A stretch of DNA of 64,000 nucleotides from Burkholderia sp. Bp9143 (GCF_003853645.1 NZ_QTPO01000026.1:1-64000), one strand, 5' to 3'. Positions 6,993 to 16,455 are shown, numbered from the stretch's first letter. Made by a program: numbers and translations. The notes: generated by a model from the letters alone, not told the origin.

Positions 6993-9131
6993 TTATTTGT
7001 TGAGATCGATGCGCTTGCCGTTGACCATCACGCCGTCGTCGGTCATCAGGATCACGGAACCCTTGTGCTCCAGGCGGATGCCTTCCGGCGCGAGCGAGAT
7101 CGAGCTGTCCTGCACCTTCAGCAGGATGCCGCGCTCGGCCACGTAGGCTTGCGTCCCGCCGCCGCCATCCTTGGCCGGCGTCGTCACCTCGACAGTGGTC
7201 GCGGTCGTGGCGCGCTTCTCGGCGATCGTCTCGGTCAGGTTGCCCTGCGGAATCTGCTTCTCTTCGCTGCCGGTCGCCACGAGGACAGTACGCATCGGCC
7301 CCAGCACCTTGTGCGTCTCGCTGTTCTCGACGACGGTGTTCATGTCCTTCTGCGCATGCATGAAGAACTCCTGCATGCCGTTCGTGTCGGTCATGCGGAT
7401 TTCGTTCGACCCCTGCCCCTTGTGCGTCTGGCTCTTGATCCCCATCGTCTGGCCTGCCGCACCGTGATACGGGTTGCCTTGCTCGCCGTTGAACACGCGG
7501 CCGACGATCACAGGGTTGTCCGGATCACCCTGATTGAACGCGACGAGCACTTCCTGCTTGATCCGCGGAATCGCGGCCGCACCCCAGCCATCACCCGCCC
7601 ACGGTTGCGACACGCGCACCCACATCGAGTCGGACCCATCCTTCTTGCCGCGCCGATCCCACGGAAAGTTCACCTTCACGGCGCTCCCGTTCGTATAGAT
7701 TTCCTCGCCCTTCGGACCGACGACGATCGCCGACTGCGTGCCGTGAATCACCGGTTTCGGCGTCGCACGCGGCGCACGGTACGGAATCTTCTTCGGCAAC
7801 AACGCGAAGCTGTTGCGGTACGGCAGCTTTGCGCTGTGCTGCGTGTAGTCGTTCACGGCCTCGTGACGCACGTGCAGGATCACGTATTCCTGGTTGTTCT
7901 CGAGCACCGGGTGATTCGCCACGGTCACGGCGCCAGCCGTCGTCATGCGCCATGCGTAGCCGCCGCCGGTATAGCGATGGGCCTGTGCCTCTTCGGCCTC
8001 CATCGCGAAACGCGCGTAGCGGTTGCCGTCGTCGCCATGGTCGTACAGCGACTGGTGCTCGAACCGTTCGGTCGCATCGAGCCGCGCGTGCTTGAGGTTC
8101 TGCGGCTCGGCCTCCACCAGCATCAGCGGCGACGACGGGTTCTGATAATTGAAGTCGCGAAACGTGACCTTGCCGACACCGAAACGTCGTCCTTCGTGCA
8201 ACTGATCAATGCCGCTGTCTTCGCTCGCCTCGGTCGCGGCGAACGGCACGGTGGCCAGCCCGTCGATCGGACGGAACAGCAGGTTCGTGTCGCCGATCAC
8301 GAGAAAGTGCTTGTCCTTCTCGTAGCGATGCGTCCAGACCAGCCCCTCCTGCTCCATCAACCGCGCGCAGAAGTTGAAGTAAGTCTCCTGGTACATCACG
8401 ACGTACTCGAGCGGCTTCTGGCTCGTCCGGATATCGAACACGAAGTCGGAAAACCCATGCTCCTGGAAAATCTCGGTGAGGATGTCCTGCGCGGTCTTGT
8501 TCTGGAAGATCCGGCAGTCGGTCGAGCGCGTCAGGAACCAGAACCACGGCACGGCCGTCAGGTGATACTGCGTGACGTTCCCGGGATTGCCGGCCCGGTC
8601 GAACGACGCAACGTAGCCGTCGAAGTAACGGTCGTTGTCGCCGGTGCCGGATGCAACGACGCGCTCGAGCGTCGACAAGCGCGCCTGCTGGTCGAACCGG
8701 ATCTTGACCTGCTGGCCGATCAGGTCGTCCGGGCACAGGTCGTGGCGGTGCGACAGCAGGTCGAGGTGGATTTCCGGCAACCGGTTCACGTACTCGTCGA
8801 CGACGGCCGCGCTGACCAGCAGCACGTCCGGGCCAAGCGGCGTATCGAGCGTCACGTATCGATTGAGCTGGGTCAGGCGCGCGGGGTTGGCGGCGCCGTT
8901 GATCGCCTCGGCAATCGCGCCGGGCGTCTTGTCCATCAGCGAGAAACCGGTTTGCGCGAGCTGCATCGCGCGCTGGACGGTGTCGACATGCCCGGCCAGG
9001 CCGGCAAGCGGCCCGAGGCTTCCGGCCACGCTCGACGCGATCGGCGCGGCAAGGCCGCCGAGCGCGCTCAGGGAGCCGAGCGCACTGCCGCCCAAACCGT
9101 TGGGAATACCCCCGTTCGGAGCGAAACTCAT
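6993..9131 (-). CDS. vgrG: Type VI secretion spike protein VgrG with an N-terminal extension
   Basis: A 712-residue trimeric spike protein. After about residue 86 it follows the usual plan: a gp27/gp44-like base (RYVTLDTPLG to about 400), an OB-fold needle segment (GPKGEEIYTNG, VKVNFPWDRRG, WAGDGWGAAAIPRI, GDPDNPVIVGRVFNG) and a beta-helical C-terminus ending GVMVNGKRIDL. The first 85 residues are unusual: a Gly/Ala/Leu/Ser-rich stretch (NGLGGSALGSLSALGGLAAP) followed by a short helix (about 50-70). No DUF2345 or catalytic extension is evident at the C-terminus. It is first in the vgrG-eagR-rhs run, so it should carry the Rhs effector. Confidence 0.93.
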   Translation of the reverse strand: MSFAPNGGIPNGLGGSALGSLSALGGLAAPIASSVAGSLGPLAGLAGHVDTVQRAMQLAQTGFSLMDKTPGAIAEAINGAANPARLTQLNRYVTLDTPLGPDVLLVSAAVVDEYVNRLPEIHLDLLSHRHDLCPDDLIGQQVKIRFDQQARLSTLERVVASGTGDNDRYFDGYVASFDRAGNPGNVTQYHLTAVPWFWFLTRSTDCRIFQNKTAQDILTEIFQEHGFSDFVFDIRTSQKPLEYVVMYQETYFNFCARLMEQEGLVWTHRYEKDKHFLVIGDTNLLFRPIDGLATVPFAATEASEDSGIDQLHEGRRFGVGKVTFRDFNYQNPSSPLMLVEAEPQNLKHARLDATERFEHQSLYDHGDDGNRYARFAMEAEEAQAHRYTGGGYAWRMTTAGAVTVANHPVLENNQEYVILHVRHEAVNDYTQHSAKLPYRNSFALLPKKIPYRAPRATPKPVIHGTQSAIVVGPKGEEIYTNGSAVKVNFPWDRRGKKDGSDSMWVRVSQPWAGDGWGAAAIPRIKQEVLVAFNQGDPDNPVIVGRVFNGEQGNPYHGAAGQTMGIKSQTHKGQGSNEIRMTDTNGMQEFFMHAQKDMNTVVENSETHKVLGPMRTVLVATGSEEKQIPQGNLTETIAEKRATTATTVEVTTPAKDGGGGTQAYVAERGILLKVQDSSISLAPEGIRLEHKGSVILMTDDGVMVNGKRIDLNK

Positions 9132-9264
9132 TCTTGTTCCTTGCTTATGTTCTCAGGTTCTATCGGCCGGCTTCCCGGTCCGAGGCCTCGATAATGTAGG
9201 TCAAATCCCCACCGTGCGAAAGACGTCGCGCAAACGTTTTCGTTCGCGCCCCGATAATCAAAAG

Positions 9265-11148
9265 CTAGACCAGCGGCTGGACGCCGGGACGCGGTTGTCC
9301 GCGCCGAAGCAGCGCACCGGTCTGAGCCGAAAACAGCACGACCTGCACGAAGCTGGTGACCGGCACGTACGGCGCGAAAAACCGGTCCATCACGTGCGCG
9401 AACCCGCCCAGACCGAACCCGGCGAAACGCTGCTCGTCCACGACCAATCGCACTTCCAGCCCCTGCACGAACGCGGATGCCGGCTTGCCGGGCAGCCAGC
9501 ACCGCACGCGCGCGGTCGACAACGACACGAGCGCATCGAAGCGCCGCCCGGCGTCGACGGAGTCTTCCGCCCAGCGCGCGCAAAGCCGCCTGAGCTGGGT
9601 CAGGCCGCCCTTGTCCAGCCGGATCGCCTGCGGCACGAGGAGCGACAGCAGATCCCACAGCTCCCCGTAGCGGAAAGCCGGCAACCGGCTCCGGGTCGGC
9701 CGGTTCAGCAACGTGATCGTTCCCACGGGGTCGCCTGCCGCCAACGCCAGCTCGCGCGCCTGCATCCCGGACAGGTCGCCCTGGGTACAGGACAGCCGGA
9801 TCGCCAGTTTGCGCTTGCCGGGATCGGCAGGTCGGCCGTCCCGGTCGGTCAGCTGGAGTTCAACGCCGTGGCGCGGTTCCGGCGGCTCGTCCGGAGCCGG
9901 CGTCGGCACCTTGTCCGCCTGTTTGGCGTCGGAATCGACAGGCTTCTGCTTCGGTGCCCGCCTGGCCTCGTCGCGCAATACCGTCCAGAACAACCCCGGA
10001 CGGCCGTCCATGCCGTGCCGTAGCGAATGGAATGGCGCGAGAGTCGAGGTACCCGCGTTGGAAATCTGACGAACGGCGTCGATCGACCAGATGTCCGTCT
10101 GCGACGTACCTGCTTGTGCAAGCGCCTTCACCGGGTAATACGCGCAACCGGCGTGCGTCTCGATCGGTGCGGCATCGTCCGGGAACAGGTTGATCACCGG
10201 CGTGCAGAACAAGCGCACATGGTCGGCCGTCGCGGCGGCCAGACGCTGGGCGCGATGCGAGTCGGGATGCACGCCGGCGATCGCGAGATGCAGCGCGACG
10301 CGACGACTGTCGCCAGCGGCGCGCTTGAGCGGTCGCATGTCGACGTCGACAAAGTCGAAACGCTCCGGAACAGCGCAGTACTCCATCAGCAGGTGAAACG
10401 GCCCGAGGGCGTCATCAGGCGGCATGTCGAGCAGTGCGTCGATCGGTTCGAGGCCGACGGCCGTCAACATGCCGTTCGGCAAACGCTTCCATCGCCCGGT
10501 TTCGGCAGGCTCGGCGAAACCGCGTGCGGCAAGAAGCAAGGTGGCATCCATGAGTGCCGCGACGATCTCCCGCGCGCCGGTAAAGTGCAAACGCAGCCGG
10601 TCCGGCACGATCGCGAAGGTCGCTTCCGTCGATGTCAACTCGAACGTGACGGTCAGCAACCCGGTCGTTTCCGGGGGCAACGCCGCGTCTCGCGGCGCGA
10701 TCGCCGACGTCGCGTAACGCACCGCCGCAACGGTCAGCGGCTCGATCGTGACGTCATCCGACGTACGAAATACTTCCCGGCCGGCGGGTGCGATCAATCG
10801 ATCACCGCGACAGATGACGCGAGGTGCGGTCTGCTTGTCGGTCCGGTCGCCATGAAATTGCGCGATCGCGCAGGAGGGAAACCGGCGCAGGAACGCACCG
10901 TGCAGCGATTCGAGAAGGGCGTGCGTAAACGTCGGCACATCATCGTCGAGGCGGATGTCATGAGCCGCCGCCATCAACGCGAACGACTGCAGCAGACGCT
11001 CGACATGCGGGTCGTCCGAGCGCTCGCCGGTGATCGCCAGGCGCGCCGCGATTTTGGGGTAACGCTGCGCGAAGGTCTGCATCGAACGGCGCAGCAGCGC
11101 GATCTCGCGTTCGAAGTGCGGAAGCAGATCGTTGGGTTCGAGGGCCAT
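9265..11148 (-). CDS. tssF: Type VI secretion baseplate protein TssF, orphan copy
   Basis: A 627-residue baseplate subunit (VasA/ImpG family). Recognisable parts are the N-terminal FEREIALLRRSMQTFAQRYP, the DPHVERLLQSFALMAA helix, SIDAVRQISNAGTSTLAPFH near the middle and a C-terminal FVQGLEVRLVVDEQRFAGFG. In a full secretion locus it binds TssG, TssK and TssE and docks the spike. Here it stands alone, with no tssG, tssE or tssK nearby, 133 bases upstream of vgrG. Length is typical and there are no internal stops, so it may be functional, perhaps as a dedicated adaptor for this spike. That role is inference. Confidence 0.88.
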   Translation of the reverse strand: MALEPNDLLPHFEREIALLRRSMQTFAQRYPKIAARLAITGERSDDPHVERLLQSFALMAAAHDIRLDDDVPTFTHALLESLHGAFLRRFPSCAIAQFHGDRTDKQTAPRVICRGDRLIAPAGREVFRTSDDVTIEPLTVAAVRYATSAIAPRDAALPPETTGLLTVTFELTSTEATFAIVPDRLRLHFTGAREIVAALMDATLLLAARGFAEPAETGRWKRLPNGMLTAVGLEPIDALLDMPPDDALGPFHLLMEYCAVPERFDFVDVDMRPLKRAAGDSRRVALHLAIAGVHPDSHRAQRLAAATADHVRLFCTPVINLFPDDAAPIETHAGCAYYPVKALAQAGTSQTDIWSIDAVRQISNAGTSTLAPFHSLRHGMDGRPGLFWTVLRDEARRAPKQKPVDSDAKQADKVPTPAPDEPPEPRHGVELQLTDRDGRPADPGKRKLAIRLSCTQGDLSGMQARELALAAGDPVGTITLLNRPTRSRLPAFRYGELWDLLSLLVPQAIRLDKGGLTQLRRLCARWAEDSVDAGRRFDALVSLSTARVRCWLPGKPASAFVQGLEVRLVVDEQRFAGFGLGGFAHVMDRFFAPYVPVTSFVQVVLFSAQTGALLRRGQPRPGVQPLV

Positions 11149-11490
11149 ACACGTTCCGGTGGCCGCTGCGCTCGCCGATTGGCCATGCAGCGTTCAAAAA
11201 ATGCGGAACGATTCTATTCAGGCAATTGCAAACCTCGTTTCGAATTTATCGGGCAGCTTCCGGTCACGCATGACGGTTTCACGACACCTTTCCGTCCCGG
11301 ATGCCATGAACATCAAGGTCCGCCACGCGTGATCGGACACTCCGGCATCTGCGTGGCAATGGTGGCAAACCGTTACAGCCGAACGCATCGAGACGTTCCA
11401 ATGTCCGTGGATTCAGCAGCAGACCGGCCGGATTGCGGGTCGGCAGGCGATGACTCGCAATCGCTGCGCACGAATGTGCGATGCGCCCCT
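11149..11490. other. Intergenic region between yfiB and tssF
   Basis: About 340 bases between the end of yfiB and the start of tssF, both on the minus strand. It should hold the tssF promoter. I see no convincing small gene, terminator with a T-tract, or strong palindrome. Confidence 0.5.
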
Positions 11491-12003
11491 TCACCGCGGC
11501 GAAACCACGATCGCCGCACGCCGATTCTGCGCCCGCCCGGCTACGGTCCGGTTGTCCCCGACAGGATCGCGCTTCCCCTTCCCGACAACCGCAATCTGCT
11601 TCCGATCCAACCCCACGTCCACCAGCTCGATCTCCACCACCTCCGCCCGCCGCCTCGACAACTCGAGATCGTAGGCAGCCTCCCCCTCCTCGTCCGAGTA
11701 CCCGTAAACCCGCACGCCATTGATCCCCGCCGACCTCAACGTCCTTCCGATCCGCTCGACAATCCGCCTCACATCCGGTTTGAGGTTGTATCGATCGAAG
11801 TCGAACAAAATCGGCCCCGTCGACCCGAACTCGAACCCCTGTTCGGTCTCCTGGAACCCGGCCGACTTCAGCGCCGTGACCTGCGTCTGCGTGAGCCCCC
11901 GATGAAGCGGCGGCGTCTTGCACCCGCCAAGCAGCAGGCATAGCAGCACTGCGCTCGCGACGCACATCCTCCCCATGCTCACAGGCAACGAGTTTTCCAT
12001 CAT
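11491..12003 (-). CDS. yfiB: OmpA-family peptidoglycan-binding lipoprotein, YfiB-like
   Basis: An outer-membrane lipoprotein of about 170 residues. A signal peptide ends in a lipobox (LLLGGCKTPP), followed by a C-terminal OmpA-like domain with FDFDRYNLKPDVRRIVERIG and GYSDEEGEAAYDLELSRRRA. In the YfiBNR system YfiB senses envelope state and sequesters the periplasmic repressor YfiR, releasing the cyclase YfiN. It is third in the yfiR-yfiN-yfiB run, 81 bases after yfiN. The start at 12003 (MMENS) follows an AAGGGG site; an ATG twelve bases upstream is possible. The symbol rests on domain type plus gene order. Confidence 0.82.
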   Translation of the reverse strand: MMENSLPVSMGRMCVASAVLLCLLLGGCKTPPLHRGLTQTQVTALKSAGFQETEQGFEFGSTGPILFDFDRYNLKPDVRRIVERIGRTLRSAGINGVRVYGYSDEEGEAAYDLELSRRRAEVVEIELVDVGLDRKQIAVVGKGKRDPVGDNRTVAGRAQNRRAAIVVSPR

Positions 12004-12084
12004 CCACCCCTTCATATGCGCCCGCGTCGCGTGCGCTTGTTATCCCGCCGCCGCGGCCTCGCCCGCGGCGCGAAACGATAGACC

Positions 12085-13353
12085 TCAAACCGGGCCGGCA
12101 ACGCCTTCCGCCAATTGCCACGACCCCGGCCGCGCACGCTTGGCGCGGTACATCGCGGCATCCGCCGCGCGCAGCAAGCCGCTCGCGACCGGCGCATGAT
12201 CGGGATACAGCGCAACGCCGGCACTCAGCATGGTGGCCACCATGCGTCCGTCGGGCAGCTCGATCGACGGCACCATGCCGGACAAGATCTCGTCGGCGAT
12301 TCGGCACACGCTGTCCGTTTCGCGCACGCCCGTCAGCATCACCGCGAATTCATCGCCGCCCAGGCGAGCGACGAGATCGGTGTCGCGCACCTGCGCGCGC
12401 AACCGCGCCGCGACGCCAATCAACACCGCGTCGCCGGCATCGTGGCCAAGGCAGTCGTTGATTTCCTTGAAGCGGTCGCAGTCGAGATACAGGACGGCGA
12501 CCCGCTGCCCCGTCACCACGGCGTCGCAGAGTGCCAGCGACAGACGCGACTCGAACTGCACGCGGTTGGGCAAGCCCGTGAGCGCATCGTGCGTCGCCTT
12601 GTGTTCGAGCGACGCGTTCTCGTCGCGCAGCGTGTTCTGCCAGTCTTCGAATTCGTCGAGCAGCGCATTGAAGTCGTCGCCGAGCTGGTTCAGTTCGGCG
12701 ATCGCCGCGGGCTCGACGCGACGCGCGAACGCACGCTCGCGCCGCACGGCATGCGCGACGCCGGCGAGCGCGCGCAGCGGCGCGACGATATTGCGCAACA
12801 GCCGCTTCGAGCTGACATACGCGCCGAACACGCTGACGACTAGACAGCCGAGAATGCCGCCGATCCCGCCCAGCAGGAAACCGAAGAACTGGTGCCCGCG
12901 GCCGCGCACGATCACGTGACCGACGACGACGCCGTCGTGCATCACGGGGACGGTCGCCGGCCCGGGCAACGCGAAATCGGCGACGCCGCGCTCGAGCCGC
13001 GCGATCCGGCCGCCTGCGGGCAACTGCCAGGCCGCGAACAACTCGCCCTTGCCATCGGTCACCACCACCTGCGCGACGTCCTCATCGGTGGCGATCGTGG
13101 CGATCGCCTCGTTCGCCGCGACGCGGTCGCCGAACACGAGGGCCGCCTCGACCGTATAACCGAGCGAGCGGGCCAGCAGATTCAGGTTGTTGCCGGCATA
13201 CGCGCGCAACGCGATCACGGCAACGACGACCAACGACACGGCGGCCATCGCAACCGCGACGAACGCAAGGCGCAAATGCGCACGGCGCAACACGCTTTGC
13301 AGCGTCGGGCGCGGCACGCGTGATGATGAAATGGGGGGCGCGGAACGTGTCAT
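12085..13353 (-). CDS. yfiN: Membrane diguanylate cyclase, YfiN (TpbB)-like
   Basis: A 422-residue inner-membrane enzyme that makes cyclic di-GMP from two GTP. An N-terminal transmembrane helix (about 28-50) precedes a periplasmic CHASE8-type sensor (NLLARSLGYTVEAALVFGD), a second membrane segment (about 155-180), a HAMP-like linker and a C-terminal GGDEF domain with the signature RLGGDEFAVML near residue 332. An RDTD inhibitory site stands five residues before GGDEF, so product feedback inhibition is expected. The start overlaps the yfiR stop (ATGA). YfiR should repress it from the periplasm. Confidence 0.9.
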   Translation of the reverse strand: MTRSAPPISSSRVPRPTLQSVLRRAHLRLAFVAVAMAAVSLVVVAVIALRAYAGNNLNLLARSLGYTVEAALVFGDRVAANEAIATIATDEDVAQVVVTDGKGELFAAWQLPAGGRIARLERGVADFALPGPATVPVMHDGVVVGHVIVRGRGHQFFGFLLGGIGGILGCLVVSVFGAYVSSKRLLRNIVAPLRALAGVAHAVRRERAFARRVEPAAIAELNQLGDDFNALLDEFEDWQNTLRDENASLEHKATHDALTGLPNRVQFESRLSLALCDAVVTGQRVAVLYLDCDRFKEINDCLGHDAGDAVLIGVAARLRAQVRDTDLVARLGGDEFAVMLTGVRETDSVCRIADEILSGMVPSIELPDGRMVATMLSAGVALYPDHAPVASGLLRAADAAMYRAKRARPGSWQLAEGVAGPV

Positions 13354-14057
13354 GGCGTCAGCGGCCGCCGCGCGAGGTTGAGCACGTTCGGATGCACGCG
13401 CACGCCACTGCGCGCGACGGCGTCGAGATTGATGTCGAACGTGACGCTTTCACCTTCGACCGTGAGGCAGAACATGCTGCCCGCGGTGCAGGACGGATCG
13501 TGTTCGGCGACGGTCAGCACCGGATGGCCGGCCACCGCGGCTCTCACCCGCGTTCGCTCGTCGTCGCCCAGCTTGCCGAGATACACGACGTCACACGCAA
13601 TGGCGAGCGCGGGATCGTCGAAGCGGACACGCTGCACGTCGAGCACGGTCGAGCCGGCCTGCATCGTGTCGGTCAAGGCGCCCGCGTAGTCGGGCCGACC
13701 CGTCACGCACAGATGCAGGTGAACGGGCGTCGTCGGCCAGCGCGTGAAACTGACGATGCCGAGCACGACCTGGCGTACGGCGGAGTCGTGTGACGAAAAG
13801 GCGGGACCAGCAGGATTGGCGGGGGTCGTGGCGGCGGCGAGTTGCAGCGTGTCGACCGGATTGTCCTCATCGGCAGGGGATCCGGCGAGGACGGAAGGTG
13901 CAACGCTCAGAACGCAAACGATTGCGATGAACGCGTGGCATAACGAGGCGACTCGGCCCGACCGGCCGGACGCCGTCCGCGCGGCGATTGCCGCCGCGCC
14001 ACCTGGCGTCGATGCGGCCGCATGATTCGCGACCGTCGCGCACACACTCGCATCCAT
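13350..14057 (-). CDS. yfiR: Periplasmic repressor of the diguanylate cyclase, YfiR-like
   Basis: A 235-residue secreted protein. A long basic N-terminus leads to a signal peptide (FIAIVCVLSVAPSVLA, about 44-58). The mature part has the YfiR/DUF4154 pattern: VVLGIVSFTRWP, HLHLCVTGRPDYAG, CDVVYLGKL and a C-terminal SVTFDINLDAVARSGVRVHPNVLNLA. Two cysteine pairs typical of redox-sensitive YfiR are visible (LCV with ACDV; SCTAGSMFC). It keeps YfiN inactive until titrated by YfiB. It is the first gene of the three-gene run. Confidence 0.87.
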   Translation of the reverse strand: MDASVCATVANHAAASTPGGAAAIAARTASGRSGRVASLCHAFIAIVCVLSVAPSVLAGSPADEDNPVDTLQLAAATTPANPAGPAFSSHDSAVRQVVLGIVSFTRWPTTPVHLHLCVTGRPDYAGALTDTMQAGSTVLDVQRVRFDDPALAIACDVVYLGKLGDDERTRVRAAVAGHPVLTVAEHDPSCTAGSMFCLTVEGESVTFDINLDAVARSGVRVHPNVLNLARRPLTP

Positions 14058-14435
14058 GATGGAAACATCTGCTGCAATCGTTCCCTGCGCTGCCTCCTAC
14101 CGCCATGCGCGTGCAGGCACCGTATCACGCGCACGATTGCTTCCATCTTAGGTAAAAATTCGCATCCCAAACCAGTGGGATACACCCGCAAGTTACGTCA
14201 TACGGTACGCGGAAACGATGCGCGATGCCACGCACGACGACGCGCGAGAACAGCCGCGCGGCACGTCGCGCGACCGCAAACGGTCGCGCACGGGCCACCC
14301 ACCCACACTGCGTCGGCAGCGCACGCCCTCTTGGTGCGTCGCGCCGCTGCGGGTATGCTTTCAGTTCATACGATCTCCAACCCGTGCGCGCACACCGCAA
14401 CGCGGCCACGCGCCCCGCCAACGGCCACTTACACG
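14058..14435. other. Divergent intergenic region between yfiR and the FAD oxidoreductase
   Basis: About 380 bases holding promoters for two divergent units. One clear palindrome is ATCCCA-AACCAG-TGGGAT at 14164-14181 (perfect 6-base arms), a plausible operator for either side. No small gene is supported. Confidence 0.45.
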
Positions 14436-15677
14436 ATGGACTTCGACGTAATCGTTCTGGGCGCGGGCATCGTCGGCGTCTCCGCCGCGCTGCACCTGCA
14501 GGATCGCGGCCGCAAGGTCGCCCTCGTCGACCGCGGTGCGCCCGGCGAAGGCACGAGCTTCGGCAACGCCGGGCTGATCGAGCGCTCGTCGATCGAACCG
14601 TATCCGTTCCCGCGCAGCCCGTTCACGCTGATGCGCTACGCGCTGAACCGCTCCACCGATCTCTACTGGCACAGCACGTCGCTGCCCGCGTTCGCGCCGT
14701 GGCTCGCGCGGTTCTGGTGGGAATCGGCACCGCTGCGTCACGCGGCGGCTTCGCGCGACATGCTGCCGCTGATCGAGCGCTGCATCGTCGAACACGACGC
14801 GCTGATCGCGCGCGCCGGCGCCACCGAGCTGATCCGCGCGAGCGGCTGGATGGAAGCGTTCCGCACGCCGGCCGCGTTCGAACGCGCGGTCGCCGATGCG
14901 GGACTCACCGCGCGCCGTCACGGGCTCGGCATCACGCCGCTCGATGCCGCGGCACTTCGCGCGCAGGAACCGAGCCTCGCGCCCGGCTTCTGCGGCGCGC
15001 TGCACTGGCTCGATCCGAAAAGCGTCGTCGATCCGTCCGCGCTCGTCAAAACCTACGCGCAACTCTTCGTGCAAGGTGGCGGCACGCTGCTCACCGGCGA
15101 TGCCGCGAGCCTCGACGCGCTGTCGCCGGGCTGGCAGGTCACGACGGACGACGGCAAGATCGCCGCGCCGGCCGTGGTCGTCGCGCTCGGCCCGTGGTCC
15201 GACACGGTGTTCGGCAAGTTCGGCTACAAGATTCCGCTGCGCGAGAAGCGCGGCTATCACATGCACTACGCACCGTCAGCACGCGGCGCGCCGTCGGCGC
15301 CGATCGTCGATCGCGAATACGGCTACGTGATCGCGCCGATGCGGCGCGGATTGCGGCTGACCACCGGCGTCGAGATCGCACGGCGCGGCCTGCCGCCGAC
15401 GGGCGTGCAGCTCGATCGCGCGGAACGCGTCGCGCGTCCGGTGTTCGGCTTCGGGGAACGGCTCGACCCGCAGCCGTGGCTCGGCTTCCGGCCGTGCACG
15501 CCCGACATGCGGCCGGTGATCGGCCCCGCGCCCGCGCATCGCGGGCTGTGGTTCGCGTTCGGGCACAACCATCACGGGCTCACGCTCGGCCCCGTCTCCG
15601 GCCGCCTGCTGGCCGAGATGATGACGGGCGAAACGCCGTTCACCGACCCGACGCCCTACCGCGCCGACCGCTTCTGA
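14436..15677 (+). CDS. FAD-dependent D-amino-acid oxidoreductase (DadA/DAO family)
   Basis: A 413-residue flavoenzyme. The N-terminal Rossmann motif VIVLGAGIVGVSAALHLQDRG binds FAD. TSFGNAGLIERSSIEPYPFP follows, as in D-amino-acid dehydrogenases, and the C-terminal FAD-contact region reads FAFGHNHHGLTLGPVSGRL. It likely oxidises a D-amino acid to a 2-oxo acid and passes electrons to the respiratory chain; the exact substrate is unknown. The start at 14436 places the Rossmann strand at residue 4; a much longer upstream reading of the frame lacks conserved sequence. It converges with the gntR gene, with only 16 bases between stops. Confidence 0.85.
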   Translation: MDFDVIVLGAGIVGVSAALHLQDRGRKVALVDRGAPGEGTSFGNAGLIERSSIEPYPFPRSPFTLMRYALNRSTDLYWHSTSLPAFAPWLARFWWESAPLRHAAASRDMLPLIERCIVEHDALIARAGATELIRASGWMEAFRTPAAFERAVADAGLTARRHGLGITPLDAAALRAQEPSLAPGFCGALHWLDPKSVVDPSALVKTYAQLFVQGGGTLLTGDAASLDALSPGWQVTTDDGKIAAPAVVVALGPWSDTVFGKFGYKIPLREKRGYHMHYAPSARGAPSAPIVDREYGYVIAPMRRGLRLTTGVEIARRGLPPTGVQLDRAERVARPVFGFGERLDPQPWLGFRPCTPDMRPVIGPAPAHRGLWFAFGHNHHGLTLGPVSGRLLAEMMTGETPFTDPTPYRADRF

Positions 15678-15693
15678 TTCCGAATGCCCGCGC

Positions 15694-16455
15694 TCAGTCG
15701 AGCGCGCGGCCGAAGATCCGGATCACTTCGTCGAGATGCTCGGCCATCGCGCGGCGCGCGGCCTCCGGGTCACGCGTGCGGATCGCGTCGAGGATCGCGC
15801 GGTGTTCCAGCTCCGACCGGTGCGGCATGTCGTTCGGCATGTACAGCGACTGCAGCCGCTGGAACATCAGGTCGTACTTGTGCGCGAGCAGCTGCTTGAT
15901 CATCAGCGCATACGCCGGGTTGTCGCTCGCTTCCGCGATACGGATATGGAACAGCCGGTCGCCCGGATGCGTGAGCGAGCCGCTGCGGTTGTCTTCCTGG
16001 TTGCGCAGGAACGCCTCGTGAATCCCTTCGATCTGCGCGTCCGACCCGTGCTTCGCGGCGAGCGACGCGGCTTCCGGCTCGATCAGCCGGCGCGCCTGCA
16101 GCAGCGCGAACGGCGGGATTTCGGTATCGAGATCGAGCGCGATGCCGAGCTCGGGATCGATCTCGACGATCGAGAACGGTGCAACCTTCGTATCGGGCGG
16201 CGGTTCCGGTGCGGCAGCCGCCTCGGGTTGCCGCACCTTCACGCCGTCGCCGACACGCACGCTGACGAGCCCGCTGACTTCGAGCGCGATCAGCGCCTCG
16301 CGCACCGACGTGCGCGACACGCCGAACTGCTCGGCCAGTTCGCGCTCCGGCGGCAGATAGCTGCCCGGCGGGAAATCGCCGGACTCGATCATCGCGCTGA
16401 GCTTGTCGGCGATCTGCTGGTAAAGGCGGCGGTTCTGAATCGGCTGGATGGACAT
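15694..16455 (-). CDS. GntR-family (FadR subfamily) regulator of the L-fucose operon
   Basis: A 253-residue DNA-binding repressor. An N-terminal winged helix (YQQIADKLSAMIESGDFPPG, ERELAEQFGVSRTSVREALI, VSVRVGDGVKV) precedes a C-terminal FCD ligand-binding domain with the metal-site pattern FHIRIAEASDNPA and HRAILDAI. The start at ATG 16455 gives the usual short leader before the winged helix. It is the last gene of the minus-strand fucose operon, 71 bases after the lactonase gene, so it probably senses fucose or a fuconate intermediate and acts at the operator-like palindrome near 24960. The ligand is inference. Confidence 0.87.
   Translation of the reverse strand: MSIQPIQNRRLYQQIADKLSAMIESGDFPPGSYLPPERELAEQFGVSRTSVREALIALEVSGLVSVRVGDGVKVRQPEAAAAPEPPPDTKVAPFSIVEIDPELGIALDLDTEIPPFALLQARRLIEPEAASLAAKHGSDAQIEGIHEAFLRNQEDNRSGSLTHPGDRLFHIRIAEASDNPAYALMIKQLLAHKYDLMFQRLQSLYMPNDMPHRSELEHRAILDAIRTRDPEAARRAMAEHLDEVIRIFGRALD

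Noticed and set aside
6963..9194. Plus-strand reading frame of about 740 codons opposite vgrG
   Set aside because: VgrG on the minus strand has full-length family similarity; the antisense frame is an artefact of codon bias.
11279..12307. Minus-strand reading frame overlapping yfiB and yfiN
   Set aside because: It lies in another frame of two well-supported genes and shows no domain.
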